Source: Porphyrobacter sp. IPPAS B-1204
GTDB lineage: Bacteria; Pseudomonadota; Alphaproteobacteria; Sphingomonadales; Sphingomonadaceae
Reading direction: 5' to 3'
NCBI GenBank assembly: GCA_003724185.1
Contig: RHGM01000003.1
Span: forward strand, 62,001-126,000
DNA length: 64,000 bases
The notes under the pieces are model-generated. The model had not been told where the DNA came from. It searched no databases and saw only the letters and a list, made by a program, of their open reading frames with translations. The position numbers and the translations under genes are program-made. Each line of letters starts with the position of its first letter. The first letter of the stretch is position 1. Shown here one piece after another: positions 11,001 to 17,542 of the stretch.

Positions 11001-11839
11001 AGCAATGGGTCGAGGAAAAGTAGCGTTCCGTCTGAAAGGAGATAACTGCGCCGTCCTCCTTCCTGGCTCCGAAATCTGAGTTGGAAGTGCGCGTTGTCCT
11101 GGGGGGTCAGCAATGACGCTTCACGCTCATCAACGAGGTCGCCCTCGGAGGACTCCCCCACGTGTCGCGAGAAGAGCACGGGATCGAAGTCGAAGCGACC
11201 GTGATCGGTCTTCGCGTTCAACGAGAAGTTGGCAGCATAGGCTATGCGAATGCGTTCCAGAAAACCGTCGGCTTCGATCCCTGCGCCCAGTTTATCGCCA
11301 AGCAGTGCGCGGAGCTCTGCAAAGGCTGCTCTTCGCTCGTCGGGCTCAATTGCTAACTTTACGCCTTGTGCGGCTTGGAACACGGAAAACACTGGCTCAG
11401 GCACGCGGCTAACCCGCCCGCCTTCTCGGATACGAGCGCCAACGACATCGGCACGAACAGGCGCGCCGCCGCGACGGACCCACTTCGGATTGACTGTAAT
11501 GGTACCTTCTGCGAGCGATCCGCTCGAATTCAGCTGAAGGGTCAGCGGCGTGGCGGGTGGGAAGCCGAGCGCAAAGGCATCGGACTCGTCCAATTGTGCA
11601 GCGATATGAGGGGGAAGGACTATCTCTCCAGCCTCTTCGAGAATTTGTCCGTCTTGATCGAACGAGCGCGCGAGCGCCAACGCGGCCTGACCAGCCTCTG
11701 GAGCAAATCTCGGCCAATCGGCGACCGGCACAGCTTCGCTCGATGCTCGCTTGAAAAGCCCACCCGGCAGATCGCGCAAGAGCGTAATGGCCTCGCGGCC
11801 GTCGCTCTGCTGGGTCGCGATGAATTTGGTGCTTACCAT
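8081..11839 (-). CDS. zorD: Zorya type I ZorD, SNF2-family helicase with extra C-terminal MIT_C/PLD-like domain
   Basis: The ORF track begins at 11932, but the ATG at 11839 fits better: it overlaps the zorC stop by 7 bases and gives 1252 residues. The SNF2 ATPase shows Walker A DDMGLGKT, a DEIQ box (VYDEIQKLKNP) and the C-terminal helicase motif DQATDRAYRIGQT. ZorD is the effector helicase/nuclease proposed to act on phage DNA after the ZorAB motor senses envelope perturbation. The last 180 or so residues, after an acidic and proline-rich linker, contain EIQDPYC and LHDRYVKA...GRGIDGI, which resemble the phospholipase-D-like MIT_C domain. Described ZorD proteins are about 1080 residues, so this region is an addition. 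The helicase call is firm. The C-terminal domain is a pattern-based inference. Confidence 0.88.
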   Translation of the reverse strand: MVSTKFIATQQSDGREAITLLRDLPGGLFKRASSEAVPVADWPRFAPEAGQAALALARSFDQDGQILEEAGEIVLPPHIAAQLDESDAFALGFPPATPLTLQLNSSGSLAEGTITVNPKWVRRGGAPVRADVVGARIREGGRVSRVPEPVFSVFQAAQGVKLAIEPDERRAAFAELRALLGDKLGAGIEADGFLERIRIAYAANFSLNAKTDHGRFDFDPVLFSRHVGESSEGDLVDEREASLLTPQDNAHFQLRFRSQEGGRRSYLLSDGTLLFLDPLLGKALDVVRKKQAGSSQEKREFLRSPQRVLREELKLDATGDDEAADRLFIETQQFSERVSGIEVWQKPVLPWIKPKPNSWLPESFGLRIGDPPNARHIALAPGDAEILVGDIETAIESGNETVAWRDESIPATTATLQATRGIADLEREIAAETSGRSQSETDREPVETYFLQVGENFEQLDYARLPRPQIAQEPFRVPTIPKGLKSEPKPHQCEAFAWLTEAWERRLPGVLLADDMGLGKTFQALMFLLWLRSNSAHPKPVLIVAPTGLLRNWQAELAQHVEAGLIGPVIEAFGTNLRSYRLEAGSDIRGGTSRLDSSAWEDAGIVLTTYETMRDYHMSFARIPFDAIVYDEIQKLKNPASQMTRAAKALNGRLQIAMTGTPVENRLQDLWSIADTVYPGFLGSSREFESSYPANDLGRLEDLQRRLVERGDELPPFMLRRMKDEILTGLPEKTARRYAVEMPPAQAQAYDLVLARARALRESGEPGAMLKVLHMLRGTSLHPLAPRGVTDISAYVAQSARLTKTFEILAEIKERGEKVLLFCEDLEMQAFLAMAIQEHFDLPHRPMCISGKVAGHKRQEMVNAFQTSPSPFDVLILSPKAGGVGLTITAANNVIHLSRWWNPAVEDQATDRAYRIGQTRPVTIHIPMAIHPDEAIGPSSFDQRLDALMERKRSLSRGLLMPPESERDVEDLLADVLDGRRAEYQSHSATAAEKASPPSGEGIVYSSESPAPSEAQIKPERLNLSAAEALPIAPTEAATPASVASQDAPPDEEAEGFSPARMDRPAVGRPILSVRSPIEAAEARASYVQRVVFEQYGQRDWTIFEQYARDAHITLLEIQDPYCCADGQARGRLINFVGRFSQLASEITSVHIVTFDADSVQTREPEGTNDQRKDLEQRWERVMASVSLRLVQKSRRSAGDLHDRYVKAHLSSGGCVIWDLGRGIDGIMNARWSCVVNAFYDDAQPRSYAVNS

Positions 11840-13239
11840 CGATCGTTCCAATTGCGACCTCGGCCTTTCCCGAATGAGGGATGCAAGATTGACGTCCGAC
11901 GATGGATAATCCCGGCGAACTTTCCTTCCCACCCGGGGCTTGCTGGAACGTGAGCTTCGAATTCGAAGTCGGACCGGCCGGCTGTTGTCCTCAGGGCCAC
12001 GCCGTCGTAGGCTTTGGCGTAGAGCTTCGGTGCTTTCGGATCGCTATCGCTCCAGAACCGGCATGAGCCATTATCGCTCCACTCGGAAATTCTGAGATCG
12101 CCGATCTGCATTATGATCGAGGAAGACGAGGCGGGGCCGCCACTAATTATACCATACTCAGGGCGTTCGCCGCTCTGCCTGATCAGATCCTCGATCTGGT
12201 TGCGGGCCCGAACGCCTAGGGCTGGCCACGCGTCACTAACTAAGCCTGCGTCGACATAGGCCATCCAGAACTTTTCACGTTGCCCCCATTGATCGGGCCG
12301 ATCAGTTGTCTTGGCGATAGCCCGAAAGAATTCGCGCATTGCGACTTCTGTGAGCCAGCGCTTAAAAACCTGTGTGACTGTTAGTGCGCGTTCTTCACCA
12401 ATGCTTTCGGCCAGAGACCGAACAATCCTCTCCCAGCGTGGCCGCTGAAGGCGCGGGTCACCAACCTGGTCGAGCAGAAACCCGGAAATGGCCTTGCGAT
12501 GTCCGGGTTCGGGCTTCTCGTTGATCCAGGGTTCCAGCAAAGCACGCACGACTAGCTCAATCTGCCCTGCGAGCGCCTCTTGGTCAAAGAGCCGCAATAG
12601 GCTCCGCTGTGCCGAAACTGCCTTGTCAGGCGCCAACTCTGCTGTTGCAGTGCAAATTCGGGCGAAGGTTGCCTGGCCGAAGCCGCTCGCCGCCAGATTT
12701 GCTCCCAATCCGACGTCCCGCATCAACTGGAAGATCTCATCGTGATCGCGCGTGAGTAAAGCTTGAGCCACCTTTGCCGGCCCATGTGAGGGAGCAAATA
12801 GGTTCCAGTTTCGGGACCTCTCTCGCCATGCCCACTCGTGCCGCTGGGCAGCACTTGAGGCTGCCCCTGCAAGCTTCTCCATGATGGGCCGGCCGATAGG
12901 AAAATAGGTGAGATAACCATTGATCATGGCTTGATCGGAACTGCGCCGCGGGTCCTTGAGCGCCCGGTCGAGAGCAGATGACCCAAGCGTGTCGAATTCT
13001 GGATCGCACCATGCCCCGCGCAGAACCCGGTTGAGCTTGAAACGCGGAAGCGCCTCTGCACTCTTCTCGGCCGCGCTGCGCAGAAAGGGTCTCAACTCTA
13101 CAACGGGCTCTGCCTCGCCGATGCTTGCATCAAGTTTGGCAAGTTGCCGCTGCAGGTCAGGCTGCGTTACCGGGGGTTTCGCAAGCCCGGCAGAAGCGAG
13201 CGCGTCCATCCGGTCGATTGCTGCTCGCAGAAAGCTCAT
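11833..13239 (-). CDS. zorC: Zorya type I ZorC, EH-signature protein
   Basis: A 468-residue soluble protein between zorB and zorD. It carries a stretch like WGQREKFWMAYVDAG, which fits the EH_signature domain that defines ZorC of type I Zorya. It overlaps zorB by 4 bases upstream and zorD by 7 bases downstream, so all four genes are translationally coupled. ZorC is needed for type I defence, and with ZorD it forms the cytoplasmic effector side that responds to the ZorAB membrane motor. No catalytic residues are evident in the sequence. Identification rests on the domain-like stretch and on its fixed place in the operon. Confidence 0.87.
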   Translation of the reverse strand: MSFLRAAIDRMDALASAGLAKPPVTQPDLQRQLAKLDASIGEAEPVVELRPFLRSAAEKSAEALPRFKLNRVLRGAWCDPEFDTLGSSALDRALKDPRRSSDQAMINGYLTYFPIGRPIMEKLAGAASSAAQRHEWAWRERSRNWNLFAPSHGPAKVAQALLTRDHDEIFQLMRDVGLGANLAASGFGQATFARICTATAELAPDKAVSAQRSLLRLFDQEALAGQIELVVRALLEPWINEKPEPGHRKAISGFLLDQVGDPRLQRPRWERIVRSLAESIGEERALTVTQVFKRWLTEVAMREFFRAIAKTTDRPDQWGQREKFWMAYVDAGLVSDAWPALGVRARNQIEDLIRQSGERPEYGIISGGPASSSSIIMQIGDLRISEWSDNGSCRFWSDSDPKAPKLYAKAYDGVALRTTAGRSDFEFEAHVPASPGWEGKFAGIIHRRTSILHPSFGKGRGRNWNDRW

Positions 13240-13964
13240 GGCTTCTGCCTTAATACGTCTTTGTCCAACCCGGCACTGGGTGTGGTCATTAAAAACCGCA
13301 AATCGATCCGCCGATTACGCTTTTTTGCGGTTTCAGTATCACCTTGTGCGATAGGGCGATCCGGTCCGTAGCCGCTCAGACCCAAGATTGGTGCAGAGCC
13401 CGGCTCTCCAGCTGGCCTGTTGAGGAACTCTCGCAGGGCCGGTTGATTGAGCTGAAGCATGGTGAATGTTGTCTCGGCCCTTCGCACCGAAAGACCATAG
13501 TTGTTCATCCCTCCGTACATTGCGTCGGAATCAGTGTGTCCCTCAACAAAGACGGCGTCGATGAGGTGCTTGGAGCGCTCATCTTTGCAAAGGCTCGACG
13601 TAGTGTAGCAGGGCAGAACCTCTACCATCGCGCTGGCGACTTTGCTGATTGCGGTCTGGCCTAAGTAGTTCAACTCCCACCGGCCTTTGTCGAAGAGCAC
13701 GTCGTCTGGCAGACGCAGCACGCCAGTCTTCGTATCGATTTCCACCTGCAGACCCTTGTCCTTCAAGGACTGCTGAAGGTCGTTGAGAATTTCTGCGCGG
13801 GTTCGGTTTGCGCCCGTCAGCTCCTCAGTCTTCGACTGCAAATTCAGAGCGAAGTAAGCCAGTAGGATGATAAAGATGAGAAGGAGGCCTACCATCATGT
13901 CTGTCATCGACATGAAGTAGCTTTCTCCCTCTTCAGGAGGCCTTCTGCGAACGGTGCCTTCCAT
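13236..13964 (-). CDS. zorB: Zorya ZorB, MotB/OmpA-like peptidoglycan-binding stator subunit
   Basis: A 242-residue protein. A short cytoplasmic N-terminus is followed by one membrane helix (residues about 20-42, MTDMMVGLLLIFIILLAYFA) with an Asp in its first turn, the residue expected for ion flow in MotB-type stators. The C-terminal half is an OmpA-like peptidoglycan-binding domain (VEGHTDSDAMYGG, then GLSVRRAETT). ZorB forms a proton-driven motor with ZorA, anchored in the cell wall. The ATG overlaps the zorA stop in a TAATG arrangement, and the gene overlaps zorC by 4 bases. Confidence 0.92.
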   Translation of the reverse strand: MEGTVRRRPPEEGESYFMSMTDMMVGLLLIFIILLAYFALNLQSKTEELTGANRTRAEILNDLQQSLKDKGLQVEIDTKTGVLRLPDDVLFDKGRWELNYLGQTAISKVASAMVEVLPCYTTSSLCKDERSKHLIDAVFVEGHTDSDAMYGGMNNYGLSVRRAETTFTMLQLNQPALREFLNRPAGEPGSAPILGLSGYGPDRPIAQGDTETAKKRNRRIDLRFLMTTPSAGLDKDVLRQKP

Positions 13965-15889
13965 TATTCAGCTGCTTCCCTGTTCTGGTTCGCAAGAATT
14001 CCGGCTAGCTCCTCAACAGTGTCCCGCAGGTTTGTAAGCGGCTCAAGCGCACCGGCCAGCTGCGCAACTCCCTCGCCAAGGGCACGATCGACTTGGCCAA
14101 CGCGTTCATTAAGGTTCGTCGCGTGGCTGCCTGCCGCATCGGTGATCTTCTCAAGCGCGGCTCCGAGTGATCGATCGACTTCCTCGAATCTGGCTCGATA
14201 CTCAGACCAGGCAGAGGAGGCAGCGGCCGCAGTCTGGTTCAACGATACGGCGAGCTGCCGCATCTCTTCACGGGCACTTTCGGACGACTGCGCATTCTTC
14301 GTGACAACAGCTTCAACCGATTTCACGGCTTCGGCAATTGATACCGCAGACTGGCGGACTGGACCGGCCGCCGCTTCCACATCATTGGCAACAGTTCCGA
14401 ATGCTGTGGCCAGATCGTTCGAGCGAGCGGCGACCTGTTCGATGGCCCTTGCGTGATCGCCGATCGCAGTCTGAGCGGAAGATAGCCGATCAGCTGAAAC
14501 AGAAATTGCACTGCCGGCGTCCTTCATGCTCGTGACTAGCGGCGCGCCTGCTCCGTTAAAGCGTTCCACGAACTCCGCGAAGGACCTTTCCATTGCCTCC
14601 TGGCCAATGCGAGCAGCGTCATTTGCGGCGTTGCTCGATGCTTCGCCAAGTTGAGTGGCCGCCGCAGCCAGGCCTGCCTTCATGTCGTCAAGGGTGGAGC
14701 CAAGGCTGCTGAGGAGCTCATCCATGCGTTGGCGTGCCAGTGCGCTTGCCTGCTCGTTTTCCTCTCGCATGCGGTCGGCAACCACGCCAAAATTCCGGTT
14801 AAGCTCGCCGAACGCAGTGCGCATCTCTTCGGAGGCTTGGGAAAACCGGCGTACCGCCTCCTCAATTTGCCGGTCAGCCTCACCCGTCTGCTTCTCCAGT
14901 CGGTCTGACATCGTAGCCATGGACGCGGTCATCGCCCCGATGGCGTTCGCAAGGCCCGCCATTTCGGCGCCCGCGCTCGATGCGATTGCATCGCGGACGG
15001 CCTCGCCGCCGCCACCGCTGATCTTGTCGATGCCCTGCTGGATAGAACCCAGATGGGTGATCATTGGCGCCATCTGTTTCTCCAGCGCACCATCGAGTGC
15101 AGCCGCCAATTGCTCTGAGAAGGTCCTGAGAGCCGGAGTCTGCTCTTTCAGCTGCTCAAGCTGATCGCTCGCGATGCGCTGCGGTGGCAGATAGGCCATG
15201 CCATGCTCGAGCTTGTCGCAAAGCATGGAAAGACCGTCGTCAATGCGTTTGCCAAAACGATAGTCGTAAGAGCGCAGGACGATCGAAGCCACGATACCGC
15301 CGACCGAGGCCCAAAACTTAGCGCCCGCGACCTTCATGAGTTCATTAAGACGTTCCTGCATGACGTCGACACCGCCGCTGAAGTCGAGGGTCGACAGGGC
15401 TGCAATAATGCCAAGGAAAGTGATCAGCAATCCGACTGCAATAAAGATATTCGCAAACCAGTTTAATCCGCGATGGCGGTCTCCGAGGCTCACAAAGAAA
15501 TGTTCAGGCCTCGCTGAATTTTGCAAAACATCGGCCGACGGATCTACGATCGTCTCCCGATACTCTTCCCAGGTCCTGCGAAGTGGCATCGCCTCGGCGT
15601 GACTTGCATCCATCATCTGTGCATCGATGTCGTGGAAGCGCCTTGCAAAGCCTAGGCGCGCTTCATCGACATCGGTCATGCTGCCGCCAGTCACTTCGTC
15701 CAGCAGTCGGACACGCGCGTCAATCGCTTCCGCCAGCGGTGCGTGATACTTGCTTTGATATCTATACGATATTGCGAAAGCAGTTCCTATCAACACGATT
15801 GCCAGAAACGCAGCCATCGCATCACCGATAAGCGGTATCTCGGTGAAGAAATAAATCAGCCCCTGACCGAGCCATTCTGTAATTTCCAC
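13964..15889 (-). CDS. zorA: Zorya ZorA, MotA/TolQ/ExbB-like motor subunit with long coiled-coil tail
   Basis: Membrane helices lie near the N-terminus (DAMAAFLAIVLIGTAFAISY) and around residues 165-235 (IFIAVGLLITFLGIIAAL and FWASVGGIVASIVLRS), the MotA/ExbB arrangement. About 400 residues of Ala/Glu/Gln-rich coiled coil follow, the long cytoplasmic tail characteristic of ZorA. The ORF track starts at an ATG at 15928 with no ribosome site. I prefer the GTG at 15889, preceded by AAGGGGG about five bases upstream, giving 641 residues. ZorA and ZorB make the membrane motor that is thought to detect phage attack. This is the first gene of the zorABCD operon. Confidence 0.92.
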   Translation of the reverse strand: MEITEWLGQGLIYFFTEIPLIGDAMAAFLAIVLIGTAFAISYRYQSKYHAPLAEAIDARVRLLDEVTGGSMTDVDEARLGFARRFHDIDAQMMDASHAEAMPLRRTWEEYRETIVDPSADVLQNSARPEHFFVSLGDRHRGLNWFANIFIAVGLLITFLGIIAALSTLDFSGGVDVMQERLNELMKVAGAKFWASVGGIVASIVLRSYDYRFGKRIDDGLSMLCDKLEHGMAYLPPQRIASDQLEQLKEQTPALRTFSEQLAAALDGALEKQMAPMITHLGSIQQGIDKISGGGGEAVRDAIASSAGAEMAGLANAIGAMTASMATMSDRLEKQTGEADRQIEEAVRRFSQASEEMRTAFGELNRNFGVVADRMREENEQASALARQRMDELLSSLGSTLDDMKAGLAAAATQLGEASSNAANDAARIGQEAMERSFAEFVERFNGAGAPLVTSMKDAGSAISVSADRLSSAQTAIGDHARAIEQVAARSNDLATAFGTVANDVEAAAGPVRQSAVSIAEAVKSVEAVVTKNAQSSESAREEMRQLAVSLNQTAAAASSAWSEYRARFEEVDRSLGAALEKITDAAGSHATNLNERVGQVDRALGEGVAQLAGALEPLTNLRDTVEELAGILANQNREAAE

Positions 15890-16114
15890 GGAGCCCCCTT
15901 GAACACATCGAGTGATTTGGAGCTCCAAGTAAACGGTGCGCAGGTAAGGCGAGCTTACGAGGTGCGGCCGAGGAAGGAGCTCGAGGTCTCTAGTGGTATC
16001 GAACCGTGCAGCTTACGCCAAGTCACGATGCGACGAGCAACCCTCAAATTCCCAGAATAACTCAATTTTCTCGAAAGGACTCTCCTTGCTGGCAAGCACC
16101 CTTGCGAGGCTCCA

Positions 16115-16327
16115 CTAATCGGTCTTGATGTCTGCAGCTTCCTTTGGATGTGCGATTCCCGCGCCGTCAAGAAAGCTTGTTAACCGATCTTGCGTTCTCT
16201 GCCGCGGACGACGCCCTGCTTTCAGGTCAGCAACAAGTCGTGGGTCGCCAACAGCCATTCGGCCAAAGGTGCTGGGCGAGACCCCGCTCTGCTTAAGATA
16301 GACCTCAATTTGCTCCAGTAGCTCCAT
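16115..16327 (-). CDS. small helix-turn-helix-like DNA-binding protein
   Basis: A 70-residue protein (MELLEQIEVYLKQSGVSPST...) with the look of a short Xre-type helix-turn-helix: a first helix pair, then a stretch ending in LKAGRRPRQRTQDRL. Similar small proteins are common in alphaproteobacteria, and their role is unclear to me. The ATG at 16327 is chosen over a TTG two codons upstream. It is divergent from the S24 repressor gene and shares its control region, and it lies upstream of zorA on the same strand with a gap of about 225 bases. It could influence the defence operon or the element, but nothing in the sequence proves that. Confidence 0.55.
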   Translation of the reverse strand: MELLEQIEVYLKQSGVSPSTFGRMAVGDPRLVADLKAGRRPRQRTQDRLTSFLDGAGIAHPKEAADIKTD

Positions 16328-16370
16328 CGCCAACGACTCGCATTTTGCTTGTGTTCCTGTTATGTTCTTA

Positions 16371-16410
16371 CTAGGAGGTCTTCCTAGAGTCTAGGATCGA
16401 ATTTCCTAGA
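16371..16410. promoter_or_regulatory. paired palindromic operators in divergent promoter region
   Basis: Two inverted repeats with the same half-site: CTAGGA-N5-TCCTAG at 16371-16387 and TCTAGGA-N7-TCCTAGA at 16390-16410. Their centres are 21 bases apart, two helical turns, so dimers would bind on the same face. They sit between the divergent small HTH gene and the S24 repressor gene and are the likely binding sites of that repressor, allowing autoregulation. Confidence 0.75.
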
Positions 16411-16432
16411 TGGATGCGGTAGGAGCGGCAGC

Positions 16433-17077
16433 ATGGACGATGCACGTAGAGCCCTGGACGAATTGATCCAGAAACGAGGCTGCAACTATTCCGAGATCTC
16501 TCGGCTGCTCGGGCGCAACGCAGCCTACATCCAGCAATTTATCAGGCGCGGCAGCCCGAAGCAGCTAGATGAACAGGACCGCGCAGTCCTCGCTCGCTTT
16601 TTCGGCGTGGACGAGAAGGTACTCGGTGCCCCGGCCCGCCGTGCGGGGCCCGTGATCGAACTGGCGCTGGTGCCGATACTCGACGTGGAGGCTTCTGCTG
16701 GACACGGCGCGCTCGCCGAGATGGAATCCAAATCCGCGCAATTCGGGTTCGATGAGAAATGGCTGCGACGCCTAACCTCGAGCAAAGCGTCGAACCTGTC
16801 GATCATCGGGGTCCTCGGGGACTCGATGGAACCGACCTTGCACGACGGCGATGAGGTCATGATTGATCTTGCAGATGGTCAGGCGCGGCTACGCGACGGC
16901 ATCTATGTCCTGCGCATGGACGATATGTTGAGCGTCAAACGCATCGCGATCGAACCGCAGGGCAAACGCGTGTCAGTCCTCAGCGACAATCCCACCTTCC
17001 CTAGTTGGCCCGGCCTTGAAAGGCGCGCGCTTAATATTGTTGGCCGCGTGCTTTGGTTTGGCCGCGCACTGCGCTAA
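16433..17077 (+). CDS. LexA/CI-like repressor, helix-turn-helix plus S24 peptidase domain
   Basis: A 214-residue regulator. The N-terminal 65 residues form an Xre-like helix-turn-helix (YSEISRLLGRNAAYIQQFI). After a linker, the C-terminal half is a LexA-type S24 peptidase with the serine motif GDSMEPTLHDGDEV and the lysine region DMLSVKRIAI. Such proteins cleave themselves in the presence of RecA filaments, relieving repression after DNA damage, as in phage CI and the SetR regulator of SXT elements. It probably binds the paired palindromes directly upstream. Here it could link element excision or transfer, or the neighbouring genes, to the SOS response; that role is inferred. Confidence 0.85.
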   Translation: MDDARRALDELIQKRGCNYSEISRLLGRNAAYIQQFIRRGSPKQLDEQDRAVLARFFGVDEKVLGAPARRAGPVIELALVPILDVEASAGHGALAEMESKSAQFGFDEKWLRRLTSSKASNLSIIGVLGDSMEPTLHDGDEVMIDLADGQARLRDGIYVLRMDDMLSVKRIAIEPQGKRVSVLSDNPTFPSWPGLERRALNIVGRVLWFGRALR

Positions 17078-17089
17078 TGCTGCATTGAA

Positions 17090-17515
17090 ATGCTTACACT
17101 TCTCGCCGCTTCCATGGTTGCCGCCGGGCAAACCTTTACCTGCACACCGACCCATGTCTGGGATGGCGATGGGCCGGTTTGGTGCGAGGAAGGCCCCCGT
17201 CTGCGGATCGCCGGTATTGCCGCCCGCGAAATGGACGGCACCTGCCGCACCAATCAGCCGTGTCCCCAGAGTTCTGCCATCGAAGCGCGCGATGCGCTCG
17301 TGCAAATCCTTGGCGGCGCGCGTGGGACCGCCTCAACCGGACATATCCTTGTGAGCGGCCCCAAACTCACCTGCCGGTCTGAAGGTTCAGCAGGAGGAAA
17401 CCGGACGGCTGCGTGGTGCAACCTTCCGAACGGCGCAGATCTGTCCTGTGCCATGATCCGCACCCGCACGGTTTTGCGCTGGGACCGCTACTGGAAAGGT
17501 CCGGCCTGCCGCTGA
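17090..17515 (+). CDS. exported thermonuclease-like (SNase-fold) protein
   Basis: A 141-residue protein with a short hydrophobic N-terminus (MLTLLAASMVAAGQ) that may be a signal peptide. A body resembling staphylococcal nuclease follows (HVWDGDGPVWC, then LRIAGIAAREMDG), retaining Asp, Arg and Glu at the places expected for catalysis. Six or more cysteines suggest disulfides outside the cytoplasm. It starts 12 bases after the S24 repressor gene and is likely co-transcribed with it. The C-terminal RWDRYWKGPACR matches the end of short thermonuclease-family proteins seen in related bacteria. Activity cannot be judged from sequence alone. Confidence 0.6.
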   Translation: MLTLLAASMVAAGQTFTCTPTHVWDGDGPVWCEEGPRLRIAGIAAREMDGTCRTNQPCPQSSAIEARDALVQILGGARGTASTGHILVSGPKLTCRSEGSAGGNRTAAWCNLPNGADLSCAMIRTRTVLRWDRYWKGPACR

Positions 17516-17542
17516 AGGCCGGCAAGCAGGTACGGCCGAGTT

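Noticed and set aside
11833-15889. Zorya type II (ZorE) or type III
   Set aside because: There is an EH-signature protein followed by a large SNF2 helicase, the type I arrangement, and no small HNH ZorE.
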